From Myxococcota bacterium (lineage in GTDB: Bacteria > Myxococcota_A > UBA796 > JAJRTE01), in contig JAJRTE010000119.1 of the NCBI GenBank assembly GCA_024278455.1, positions 1 to 42,664 on the forward strand: a stretch of 42,664 nt of DNA, read 5' to 3'. The notes beneath the pieces are model-generated. The model did not search any database and had not been told where the DNA came from. It worked only from the letters and a program-made list of their open reading frames with translations. A program made the translations under genes and the position numbers. Of this stretch, positions 35,939 to 42,664 are shown one piece after another. How positions within the stretch are numbered: the stretch's first letter is position 1; each line of letters begins with the position of its first letter.

Positions 35939-36316
35939 TCAGGCCAAAAGGCGTATCAACATCCGCCTGGCCACCTCGTGGACATCGACCCGAAGCGTGC
36001 CGTTCTGGTACTGTTCCCGCAGACGCTCGACCTTGACACGCGACGCATGGGCGCCAGCGCCGTCGTGCCGGGTCACGTCGCACCCTGCGGGTTCGAATGG
36101 ACGACACTCCCGAACCCGCCGGGCACGCGGCGTACGCAACAGACGAATGGTCATGATCCCTCCACACGAGCCACCTGCCCCTGCTCCAGCCGTGGCTCCG
36201 CCGGACGACTCCATGATCGGGAATCCCTCGCCCCCCTGGAGCGCCTCGCCCCCTCGACGACACGCTCGCTCTCCCGGGAATCCCCGCTCCCCGCACGCGG
36301 CTCCACGTCGCCTCAT
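35939..36316 (-). CDS. flgM: FlgM-like anti-sigma-28 factor
   Basis: The start codon is formed within the fliA-type stop (ATGA at 36316-36313), so translation is coupled to the sigma factor. The 125-residue product has a low-complexity, glycine- and arginine-rich N-terminus. Its C-terminal block at about 90-123 contains VKVERLREQYQNGTLRVD and HEVARRMLIRLL. This is the FlgM signature of a helix, then NGTYxxD, then IAxxLL, the part that binds sigma-28. The gene's position directly after the sigma factor strengthens the call. It presumably holds the sigma factor inactive until a secretion or assembly step is complete. Compared with a typical FlgM of about 95 residues, the N-terminus is longer and unusual. 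Other reading frames here are shadows. Confidence 0.75.
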   Translation of the reverse strand: MRRRGAACGERGFPGERACRRGGEALQGGEGFPIMESSGGATAGAGAGGSCGGIMTIRLLRTPRARRVRECRPFEPAGCDVTRHDGAGAHASRVKVERLREQYQNGTLRVDVHEVARRMLIRLLA

Positions 36317-37056
36317 GCCAGTGCCTTCGACACCTTGCGCCTCAACACGCCCAGCGCCTTGGTGTGTATCTGCGACACCCGTGACTCCGTGACACCCAGG
36401 ATGCGGCCGATCTCCTTCTGCGACAGCTCCTGGTAGTAGTACAAGTAGATCGTGATCCGTTCCCGGTGTGGCAGCTCCCCTATCGCACAGGCCAGGATGT
36501 TCTCCAGTTCCTGCACACGCAGCACGGCATCAGGTTCCGGGCTCTCCCCCTTCAGGGCCTCCAACAGATCGCGATGCTCGTCATCGCGGAACCCGAGATC
36601 CTCGAAGCTCAGGAAATTGCCCGTCTGCGACCGCCCCGTCACCTGGTGGTAGGTCTCGATGTTGATACCCAGCGCTTCCGCGACCTCTCCCGCAGACACC
36701 CCAGGCCCCCGCTCGCGCTCGAGACGGCGGCGCGTCTTGTTGATCTTCTCGAACTTCTTGCGCGTCGAACGCGGCACCCAGTCGTTGCTGCGCAATTCGT
36801 CCAGTATCTCCCCCCGGATGCGCAGCTCGGCATAGCTCCGAAATGGCTTGCCGTAGGCAGAACTGAACCGCTCCGCAGCATCCATCAGACCAATCACGCC
36901 CACATTCACAAGATCATCCAGCTCCACGTTCGCCGGGCAACGCGCGATGATGGATCCCGCGATGGACTTGACAAGCGGGAGATAGGCATCGATGACCTCT
37001 TGGAGAGACATCTCCTCCACGTTCTTGTGCGTTCTGGAGCCAGTCTGCGTTCCCAT
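36313..37056 (-). CDS. fliA: FliA/WhiG-type sigma-28 factor
   Basis: The 247-residue sigma factor has region 2 at about 25-105 (LPLVKSIAGSIIARCPANVELDDLV, GVIGLMDAAERF, FRSYAELRIRGEILDELRSNDWVPRSTRK), a region 3 (VSAGEVAEALGINIETYHQVT) and region 4 with a helix-turn-helix (LSQKEIGRILGVTESRVSQIHTKALGVLR). This is the group 3 sigma arrangement of FliA and WhiG, which direct flagellar or sporulation-type late genes. Start ATG 37056 follows GGGAG by eight bases. An anti-sigma gene follows with an ATGA overlap. No flagellar structural gene lies in the window, so the regulon is elsewhere. An AT-rich stretch upstream (37262-37310) may hold its promoter. Confidence 0.92.
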   Translation of the reverse strand: MGTQTGSRTHKNVEEMSLQEVIDAYLPLVKSIAGSIIARCPANVELDDLVNVGVIGLMDAAERFSSAYGKPFRSYAELRIRGEILDELRSNDWVPRSTRKKFEKINKTRRRLERERGPGVSAGEVAEALGINIETYHQVTGRSQTGNFLSFEDLGFRDDEHRDLLEALKGESPEPDAVLRVQELENILACAIGELPHRERITIYLYYYQELSQKEIGRILGVTESRVSQIHTKALGVLRRKVSKALA

Positions 37057-37457
37057 GGCTGATCTCCCATCCCATATTCTCGAACCCGGTCACCCGGGGT
37101 GTTGGTTTGCCACCCTGCGGCGATCCCCTGCCGGCATAGACTCGTCTTCGCCCCACCCCGAAACCGCGTGACCGACGAGGCATGCCGAGAGTCATGCCAC
37201 CGGTGCGAGGTCCCGGAGTCTTGGCCCCTGGCCCGGTCAGGGTCCTCACCCGTTCATTCCAGAGATCGGTATATTCTGCGAATCGATTAGATTAATATAC
37301 TGGGGTCTGAAAAATAGCCCGGGGTTTCTGCTATACCCCCTGGGACACCGGCAGGACTGCCCCCACCGTCACCGAAGGGCACTGCCCCTGGCCGGCACGA
37401 TGGAAGCCCGCGAATGTCACGGAAGGACCGAAGAAATGGGAAAGCCTCGCGGCCCGG
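37057..37457. other. intergenic region between fliA and the kinase genes
   Basis: This 401-base gap contains the terminator of the kinase gene (37308-37344). Next to it lies an AT-rich stretch (about 37262-37310) with TATATT and TATACC hexamers on the minus strand that may hold the fliA promoter. The 200 bases nearest fliA and the 110 bases nearest the kinase stop show no gene or repeat. Confidence 0.5.
37308..37344 (-). terminator. intrinsic terminator of the kinase operon
   Basis: On the minus strand CCCAGGGGG (37344-37336) pairs with CCCCGGG (37324-37318), allowing a small bulge. The stem is followed by CTATTTTT, a run of five T at 37314-37310. It lies about 115 bases past the kinase stop at 37458, where the operon should end. 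Confidence 0.6.
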
Positions 37458-38609
37458 TCAGGGGCTCCCATCGCGCAACGGAGGGCTCGAGTCCTCCCCT
37501 GGCGTCGGGTCGGACGGCGGGAGGGGGAAGGGATGACCGACCACCGCGCCCATCGCTCGCCCGTGTGGCAGATCGGCGCCAGCCTCGGCGGTGGCGGCAA
37601 GGGTCTTCGGCGTTCGTGCCTGCTCGCCGGGTTGCGTGTCACAGCAATGAATGGCGTCCGGTTCGATACCCTGGGAGGGAAGCGGTTCGGCTCGAGGCCC
37701 CAGGCGCCTGACATAGGCGTCGAGGCGGAGGTCTCCGCGCCAGGAATTCTGCCAGCGGCGAATGTCCTGCACGAGATCCCATGCGCTGTGGTACCTGGAT
37801 TCGATGTCCACGGCGAGCAATCTCTGCAGGATGACGTCGAGGCCGGGAGAAGCGATGCTCGGGGCGACGACTTCCATCTGGATGGCCATCTGCTTCTGGC
37901 GGTCCAGCAAGGTGTCCGCGGGGAGGTCCCGGGCGTCGATCATCGGGGCGCCTTGCAGGGTTTCGAACATGACCAGCCCGACGGCGTAGAGGTCGGAGGC
38001 GGGTGTCAACGAGGTATCGCCACGGTTCTGCTCGGGAGACCTGTAGCCTCGAGTGCCCTGCCGGACCCAGAATGGGCTGGAACCCGGCCGTTGCGGTCGA
38101 GCGAGTCCGAGGTCGAGCAGCTTGACGACGCCTTCGGGGGTGACCATGACGTTGGCAGGCTTGACGTCCTGGTGGACGACCTTCAACGGCGTTCCATCCG
38201 TGTCGCACACCTCGTGAATGGCCAGGAGTCCCCTCGCGAGCTGGCGCACGATTTCGGCGACGGCCTCCGGTGCCATGCCGTGCGCGGCGGCCCGGATGAG
38301 GCGATCGAGCCGGTATCCCCGGACGTATTCCATGACCAGGGCCGGCTCACCCTCGAGGTCTACCACGCCATGGACATGGACAACGTGGGGACTTCTGACC
38401 CGCATGCCGATCTCGGCCTCGGAGAGCAGGCTTTCCAGGAACACCGGGTCCCGGTGAATCAGCCCCTTGCGCAGCCGCTTGAGCACGACCAGGTCTCCGT
38501 TTCCGGGCTCCAGGAGGTCCCTGGCGAGCCAGCAGACGGCGAACCCGCCGCCACCGAGGGGTTCGACGATCTCGTAGTGGCCAAGCCGGGCGGGAACCGT
38601 TCCTTGCAT
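37458..38609 (-). CDS. Ser/Thr protein kinase
   Basis: The 383-residue protein has a Hanks-type kinase domain at about 10-290. The glycine loop is LGGGGFAV (18-25) and the ATP lysine is K44 in VVLKRL. The catalytic loop is VHQDVKPANV with D148 and N153, and the metal-binding motif is DLGLA (166-170). The activation segment ends GTRGYRSPEQ. HQD in place of HRD and DLG in place of DFG are variations seen in active bacterial kinases. The C-terminal 90 residues are proline- and acid-rich without a visible membrane segment, so it is cytoplasmic. It follows the pseudokinase gene on the same strand, separated by 107 bases. No substrate is suggested by the context. Confidence 0.88.
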   Translation of the reverse strand: MQGTVPARLGHYEIVEPLGGGGFAVCWLARDLLEPGNGDLVVLKRLRKGLIHRDPVFLESLLSEAEIGMRVRSPHVVHVHGVVDLEGEPALVMEYVRGYRLDRLIRAAAHGMAPEAVAEIVRQLARGLLAIHEVCDTDGTPLKVVHQDVKPANVMVTPEGVVKLLDLGLARPQRPGSSPFWVRQGTRGYRSPEQNRGDTSLTPASDLYAVGLVMFETLQGAPMIDARDLPADTLLDRQKQMAIQMEVVAPSIASPGLDVILQRLLAVDIESRYHSAWDLVQDIRRWQNSWRGDLRLDAYVRRLGPRAEPLPSQGIEPDAIHCCDTQPGEQARTPKTLAATAEAGADLPHGRAMGAVVGHPFPLPPSDPTPGEDSSPPLRDGSP

Positions 38610-38716
38610 GGTCGCACGACTCCATGGTTGGCTGAACTTCCTAGCAACGATGATAGATCAGGATGCCGTTCCTGCCAACAGGATTCGCGAGCGACCAAGG
38701 ACACGGAACGTTGCTT

Positions 38717-40750
38717 TCAATCTCGAGAGATCCAGCGCTTCTGGATGAAGCTCCAGGTGCCCAGCCACTCCTGGCCGTTGCGCAGGCTGATGAGCACCAC
38801 GTCTCTCCGGCCGAGTTCCTCCGAGCGGAGAATGAGCTGATGTTCTCCTGCCGGGATGTTCTGGAAGGTGACCGGGGAGGTCTGGACGTCCACGCCGTCC
38901 AGGATGACCGTGGCGCCGGTCGGGCTCGTGTCCACGGTCAAGGTGCCGCTGCCATAGGCCCTTCGGCCCCTGAACGGGACGAGTTTTTCCGGCGGAAGGA
39001 CAGGAACTTCCCCACCGTCGACGACGGCTGGCGCGGGCGCCTGGACATCGCCGCCGCTGCCGTTCGCCGAAGGTTCGGTGCCTCGTATGCCCCTGAACCC
39101 CATGAAGGACCGGGGGGAGGCGGCGGGCGACGGTCCCGTTGCCGCTGCGGCGAGCAGTTCTCGCATGTCGTCCGAACCGTCCTTGGGGTGCCCAGGGCTC
39201 GCGCCGGTGGGGGCTGCCGATGGCGCGGCTCCCGTTGGTACCGCCGGCGCTCCGGTCCCGGACCCGAATCCGAAGGAGTCCCGCATCAGGTACAGACCGG
39301 TGACCAGGACGAGACACACCACGACAACGGCGGAAACCAGGACCACGGGCGGGACGCGTGACAGCGACACGCGTCCCTTTGCGGGTCCCGTGCCGCCCGC
39401 ACCAGGAATCACCGGCGCGCGGAGTTCTCCCGTGGCATCATTGTCGAGCAACGTTCCGGGTGCGGGGGTTGGTTCCGCGATGAACGCGGGGTCTGCCAGG
39501 TTGACCGGTGCCGCGGGCCGTGGCGGCTCGACCACCTGCTCCTGGGGAGGCGGAAGAAAGGCCGAATCCGCAGTGCCCACGCCCAACACGATGCTCTTGG
39601 GAACCAACGACGACTCGGCCGCCTCCTTGACAGCCGCCTCGTCGAGCGGCTTTTCTTCTCCGCCATCCGTCTCCTCGCCACGGAAGGTCGCGATCAACTC
39701 GGCCACGTACTTGCGGAAGTCGATGGCGTGGCCGGTCCCCCATGCCCATCGGAGCAGGTCCGCGCCGGCTTCCCTGATGGAAGGATACCGGTCGCCCGGG
39801 TCGTAGGCGAGCATCCGGATCAGGATTTCGTCCAGGCCTCCGCCGGGTAGTTCCTCGAGGTCGTGGAGGTGCGCGGGGAGTTCCCGCCTTGCCCAGTCCA
39901 GCCGCTCCGGACCGCCGGTGGGGGGAGAGGACCCGAACGGCACCGTACCCTCCCGGGCTTCCTTCTCGAGGACATCGTCGAGTCTCTCCAGGGAACGGTC
40001 TGCGTCCGAGGGGAGCTGTCCGGCGATATCAGCCCGCTTTTCCGCCAGCCTGGCCAGGGCTTCGAGGGCGGACAGGAACGGGAAGCCGCACAGGAGTTCG
40101 AACACCAGGACCCCGACGGCGTACTGGTCGGAGGCCGGCGTGAGTTCCACGTCGCCTCGAGCCTGCTCCGGAGACAGGTATGCCGGGGCATCGAAAACGA
40201 CCTTCACGCCGCCATGCCCCTGGATCTTGGACCGGATGACCCCAAGGTCCAACAGCTTCACATCTCCGCGCCTGTTGATGCACACATTGGACGGGCGAAC
40301 ACTCTGGTGCACGATGCCCAACGGGTTCCCCTCGCCGTCCCTGGCATCGTGAATGGCGGCCAGCCCCTCGCACAACTGGCGGGCGACTTCCGCCAGGACA
40401 GCCGACTCGACCTTCCCGCCAGCAGCCTCGGCCAGGTCCGATATCAGGATCCCATCCACGTATTCCGTGACCAGGAAGGGCACACCGTCCTGCACCACGA
40501 CGTCGTAGGTCTGCGCCACGTTGGGGTGGCTGATATGGCGACCCACCTCGCCCTCGGCAACGAAACCTCGAGCATACAGCGGATCCTTCACCTGAAGCTC
40601 AGGGCGAAGCCGCTTGACAGCGACCCGATCCCCCTTGAAGCTCGGGTTGGTATCCTCGCCAAGGTACACTTCGACCAGTTCGTTCGTCTCCAGGTGCCTC
40701 AGGACTCGATACAGCCCGACCTGGCCAGGCATCGACGTGTCATCGACCAT
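38717..40750 (-). CDS. membrane Ser/Thr kinase-like protein with PEGA domain, probable pseudokinase
   Basis: The 677-residue protein has a kinase-fold domain at about 10-340, a disordered proline/acid-rich linker, one membrane segment at 467-489 and an extracytoplasmic tail ending in a PEGA domain (about 603-660; GTLTVDTSPTGATVILDGV). The fold keeps the ATP lysine (K46 in RVAVKRL) and DLG (168-170). The catalytic loop reads VHQSVRPSNV: the base Asp is S150 and the usual Lys is R152. The glycine loop is also degenerate (HLETNELVEVYLG). It is therefore probably catalytically dead, acting as a scaffold or allosteric partner. The start ATG 40750 matches the operon direction, and the active-looking kinase gene lies 107 bases downstream. 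Confidence 0.87.
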   Translation of the reverse strand: MVDDTSMPGQVGLYRVLRHLETNELVEVYLGEDTNPSFKGDRVAVKRLRPELQVKDPLYARGFVAEGEVGRHISHPNVAQTYDVVVQDGVPFLVTEYVDGILISDLAEAAGGKVESAVLAEVARQLCEGLAAIHDARDGEGNPLGIVHQSVRPSNVCINRRGDVKLLDLGVIRSKIQGHGGVKVVFDAPAYLSPEQARGDVELTPASDQYAVGVLVFELLCGFPFLSALEALARLAEKRADIAGQLPSDADRSLERLDDVLEKEAREGTVPFGSSPPTGGPERLDWARRELPAHLHDLEELPGGGLDEILIRMLAYDPGDRYPSIREAGADLLRWAWGTGHAIDFRKYVAELIATFRGEETDGGEEKPLDEAAVKEAAESSLVPKSIVLGVGTADSAFLPPPQEQVVEPPRPAAPVNLADPAFIAEPTPAPGTLLDNDATGELRAPVIPGAGGTGPAKGRVSLSRVPPVVLVSAVVVVCLVLVTGLYLMRDSFGFGSGTGAPAVPTGAAPSAAPTGASPGHPKDGSDDMRELLAAAATGPSPAASPRSFMGFRGIRGTEPSANGSGGDVQAPAPAVVDGGEVPVLPPEKLVPFRGRRAYGSGTLTVDTSPTGATVILDGVDVQTSPVTFQNIPAGEHQLILRSEELGRRDVVLISLRNGQEWLGTWSFIQKRWISRD

Positions 40751-40811
40751 GCAACGACCTCAACCAATGCTATCGATGGAGAAAACCCATCCGGGCGTCG
40801 ATGGCTTTCCG

Positions 40812-40826
40812 ATTGTATTGTATGAT
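40812..40826. promoter_or_regulatory. divergent promoter region between the PEGA pseudokinase and the histidine kinase
   Basis: In the 134-base gap between divergent starts, the plus strand carries TATGAT (40821-40826). The minus strand carries two overlapping TACAAT boxes (40822-40812). Each matches a -10 at five of six positions. No convincing -35 boxes accompany them. Confidence 0.35.
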
Positions 40827-40884
40827 ACCCCAAAACAGGCTTCGGTGCGACCACGTTCACACCCGTTCCACGGACGATTCCCGG

Positions 40885-42417
40885 ATGTCCCTCAAACACC
40901 AGTTCACCCTGCTCTTCACCGGCACACTCTTGATCTTGATGCTCGCCACCGCACTGGCCGTCCGGCATGTCGCCGAGTTGACGGTCCGCTCCGACATCGA
41001 GGAACGGCTCGAGGCCGCGGCCCTGGACACCAAGGCCGCGCTCTCCAGGGAAATCGGCCGCCGCGGGTACCTCACGCGGACCAACGCCGGCGCCGTGGTC
41101 AGAAGCGCCCTGTCGCCCCACACCGGGATCACCCACGTCGACCTGACCTACTGGATGGGCAACAGTGCCAGCGGGTTCGCACTGAGCCTGACGCCCTCGG
41201 GACCGATCTACCGGGAACTGGATCCTCGCAAGAAGGTGGTTGTCGCCGCGGATACGCTGAGGCGGGAATACTGGCTGAAAGCCGGGCTCGGCGTCGTCGT
41301 CCGTCTCGGCATCGGCGCGTCGCTCACCGAGGCCGACCGCCTGGCCGACAAACTCTCCAGCATATTCATCCTGGCTGCCGGTTCGGGCCTGGTCCTGCTC
41401 GTCGGCGCCATCTACGCCCTGGCTCACCGCCTCGTCTCTTCCCCGCTCGACCAACTCCTGAACCTCACCCGACAGGTCACCCAAGGACGGCTCGAGGCCA
41501 AACCCGCCGGAGCGCTCCTGCGCCGGAACGACGAGATCGGCGTCCTGGCCAGGGCGTTCCAGGACATGCTGACCGCGCTCCGAAAGGCTCGAGACGAAAA
41601 CCAGCGCCTGCTCCTCCGCTCCAGGAGGTTCAATCGCGAACTGGAGACTCGAGTACTCGAGGCCACGACCGCACTCGCCGAGCAGAACCAGGCCCTCATC
41701 GACGCTCGACAGGAACTCGCGCACCACGAACGCCTCGCCGCACTGGGACAACTCGCGGGCAATATCGCCCACGAACTCGGCACCCCCCTGAGTACCCTCT
41801 CGGGCTACCTCCAACTGGCACTCGCCGACTCCGGCCTGAGCGATGACCAGCGCGCCGGCCTCCGCGTCGCAGCGAACGAGGCAGAACGCATGACCCGGAT
41901 CATCCGCCGCTTCCTGGACGCCACCCGCGGCCTGAAGCCGGCACCGGAACCCGTCGACGTCGAGGCGCTCTTCACCAACGTCATCGACCTCGTGCAGCCT
42001 CCCGGGACCCCTCGACGCCTGGCCACCAGGATCGAAATCGAACCAGACGCCAGGACCTGGATCACCGACCCCGGCTTGCTCCGCCAGGTCCTCATCAATC
42101 TCACCAACAACGCCAGGGACGCCAGCGGAAGGAATGGAACCATCACCTTTCGCGCGAAACACGACCAGGACAAGCTCGTCATCGAGGTCGAAGACGACGG
42201 TCCGGGGGTGCCGCCCGAAAAGCGGGACACCATCTTCGAGCCATTCTACACCACGAAGCAACCCGGACGCGGTACCGGCCTCGGCCTGGCCATCAGCCGC
42301 GAGATCGCCCGGGCACTCAAGGGCTCACTGACGGTGACACCGGGCAAACAGGAGAAAGGGGCCTGCTTCACCCTCACCCTGGGGCGGATCGAGGAGGGAG
42401 CAGGGAGCAGGGCGTAG
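40885..42417 (+). CDS. membrane sensor histidine kinase with HAMP domain
   Basis: The 510-residue protein starts at ATG 40885, just before its first membrane segment (about 7-27). A periplasmic sensor region of 130 residues (about 30-155) lies between it and the second membrane segment (about 158-180). A HAMP domain follows (about 181-235; LVSSPLDQLLNLTRQVTQGRLE), then a coiled coil, a HisKA domain with H296 in LAGNIAHELGTPLSTLSGYL, and a HATPase domain (LINLTNNARDAS, EDDGPGVP, GRGTGLGLAIS). The HisKA style GNIAHELGTPL is that of NtrB/AtoS-like kinases, which usually pair with sigma-54 response regulators. No such regulator is in the window; it could lie just beyond. It is divergent from the kinase operon and has no partner gene here. 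The signal sensed is unknown. Confidence 0.9.
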   Translation: MSLKHQFTLLFTGTLLILMLATALAVRHVAELTVRSDIEERLEAAALDTKAALSREIGRRGYLTRTNAGAVVRSALSPHTGITHVDLTYWMGNSASGFALSLTPSGPIYRELDPRKKVVVAADTLRREYWLKAGLGVVVRLGIGASLTEADRLADKLSSIFILAAGSGLVLLVGAIYALAHRLVSSPLDQLLNLTRQVTQGRLEAKPAGALLRRNDEIGVLARAFQDMLTALRKARDENQRLLLRSRRFNRELETRVLEATTALAEQNQALIDARQELAHHERLAALGQLAGNIAHELGTPLSTLSGYLQLALADSGLSDDQRAGLRVAANEAERMTRIIRRFLDATRGLKPAPEPVDVEALFTNVIDLVQPPGTPRRLATRIEIEPDARTWITDPGLLRQVLINLTNNARDASGRNGTITFRAKHDQDKLVIEVEDDGPGVPPEKRDTIFEPFYTTKQPGRGTGLGLAISREIARALKGSLTVTPGKQEKGACFTLTLGRIEEGAGSRA

Positions 42418-42664
42418 GAAGCCAGGAGGGAGTTGTGACCAGTCCAGTCCGCCACAAAGACCTTTCCAAGCGCTGGATGCCCGCTGTGTCGTCTGACAAG
42501 ACACCCGGAACCGCCCCGAATCGTTCCGCGCCGTGCACCCAGCCTGACTTTGACACTTTTCCGGTTGAACTGCTGAAGATGTGGTCGTAACTACCTGAAA
42601 CTCCGTTGAAGGAGAACCGGGGGGCGATTTGTAGTGCCCCACGAGAAATAGGTGTTGACAGCCC
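42418..42664. other. right-end intergenic sequence
   Basis: After the histidine kinase the last 247 bases carry no supported gene. TTGACA at 42655-42660, next to the edge, could be a -35 box for a gene outside the window. A short GGGGC/GCCCC stem lies near 42623. The lower GC between about 42540 and 42610 is noted, but nothing in it is recognisable. Confidence 0.4.

Noticed and set aside
35820..36296. Minus-strand 158-codon frame overlapping flgM
   Set aside because: The ATGA-coupled frame starting at 36316 carries the FlgM C-terminal signature; this frame does not.
36313..37056. A flagellar gene cluster around the sigma-28 factor
   Set aside because: No hook, ring, filament or export gene is present on either side; the neighbours are signalling genes.

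Overview
This 42.7 kb window is a GC-rich bacterial chromosome segment. It probably comes from a Myxococcota-like or other former-deltaproteobacterial lineage. The evidence for that is indirect: repeats of the metal-binding MopE type, a possible C-terminal sorting tail ending in RRRR, paired Ser/Thr kinases, a PATAN-type response regulator, a PilT motor and an acyl-CoA carboxylase operon. There are no rRNA, tRNA, CRISPR or insertion-sequence features that I can support.

Layout. 1-162 is the 5' end of an AAA-ATPase-like gene cut by the window edge. 590-1195 is a TerB-like protein. 1262-4999 is a three-gene biotin-dependent acyl-CoA carboxylase operon. 5177-7357 holds an exported DUF6600-like protein and a HAD hydrolase. 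7411-10791 is one large gene that fuses a SIR2-like domain, a NACHT NTPase and a C-terminal FGE-sulfatase-fold domain, the architecture of a bacterial NLR-like immune sensor. 10807-12887 (minus) is lysC followed by pssA, and 13348-13935 (minus) is a peroxiredoxin with a good promoter. 14560-18098 (minus) is an AT-richer island: a TetR regulator, a small secreted protein, a polytopic Fe-S protein and an outer-membrane barrel, with matching operator-like palindromes in front of tetR and in front of the other three genes. 18567-22904 holds an exported amidase, an MFS transporter and MltG. 23083-28974 holds a large MopE-repeat lipoprotein and two GT4 glycosyltransferases. 29130-29375 is a small membrane protein. 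29414-35273 (minus) is a signalling/pilus cluster: REC-histidine kinase, REC-PATAN-roadblock protein, a GspE-like protein that has lost its P-loop, and PilT. 35497-35871 is a CheY-like regulator. 35939-37056 (minus) is a FliA-type sigma factor with an ATGA-coupled FlgM-like anti-sigma factor. 37458-40750 (minus) is a Ser/Thr kinase next to a likely pseudokinase with a PEGA domain. 40885-42417 is a membrane histidine kinase.

Three observations stand out. First is the SIR2-NACHT-FGE fusion, in which the enzyme-like domains at both ends lack expected catalytic residues. Second is the TetR-controlled secreted/Fe-S/outer-membrane module, which looks acquired and which I cannot match to a named system. 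Third is a strong excess of the palindrome CTCGAG (about 110 copies by eye, in all reading frames), which resembles a highly iterated palindrome and is missing from most of the island.
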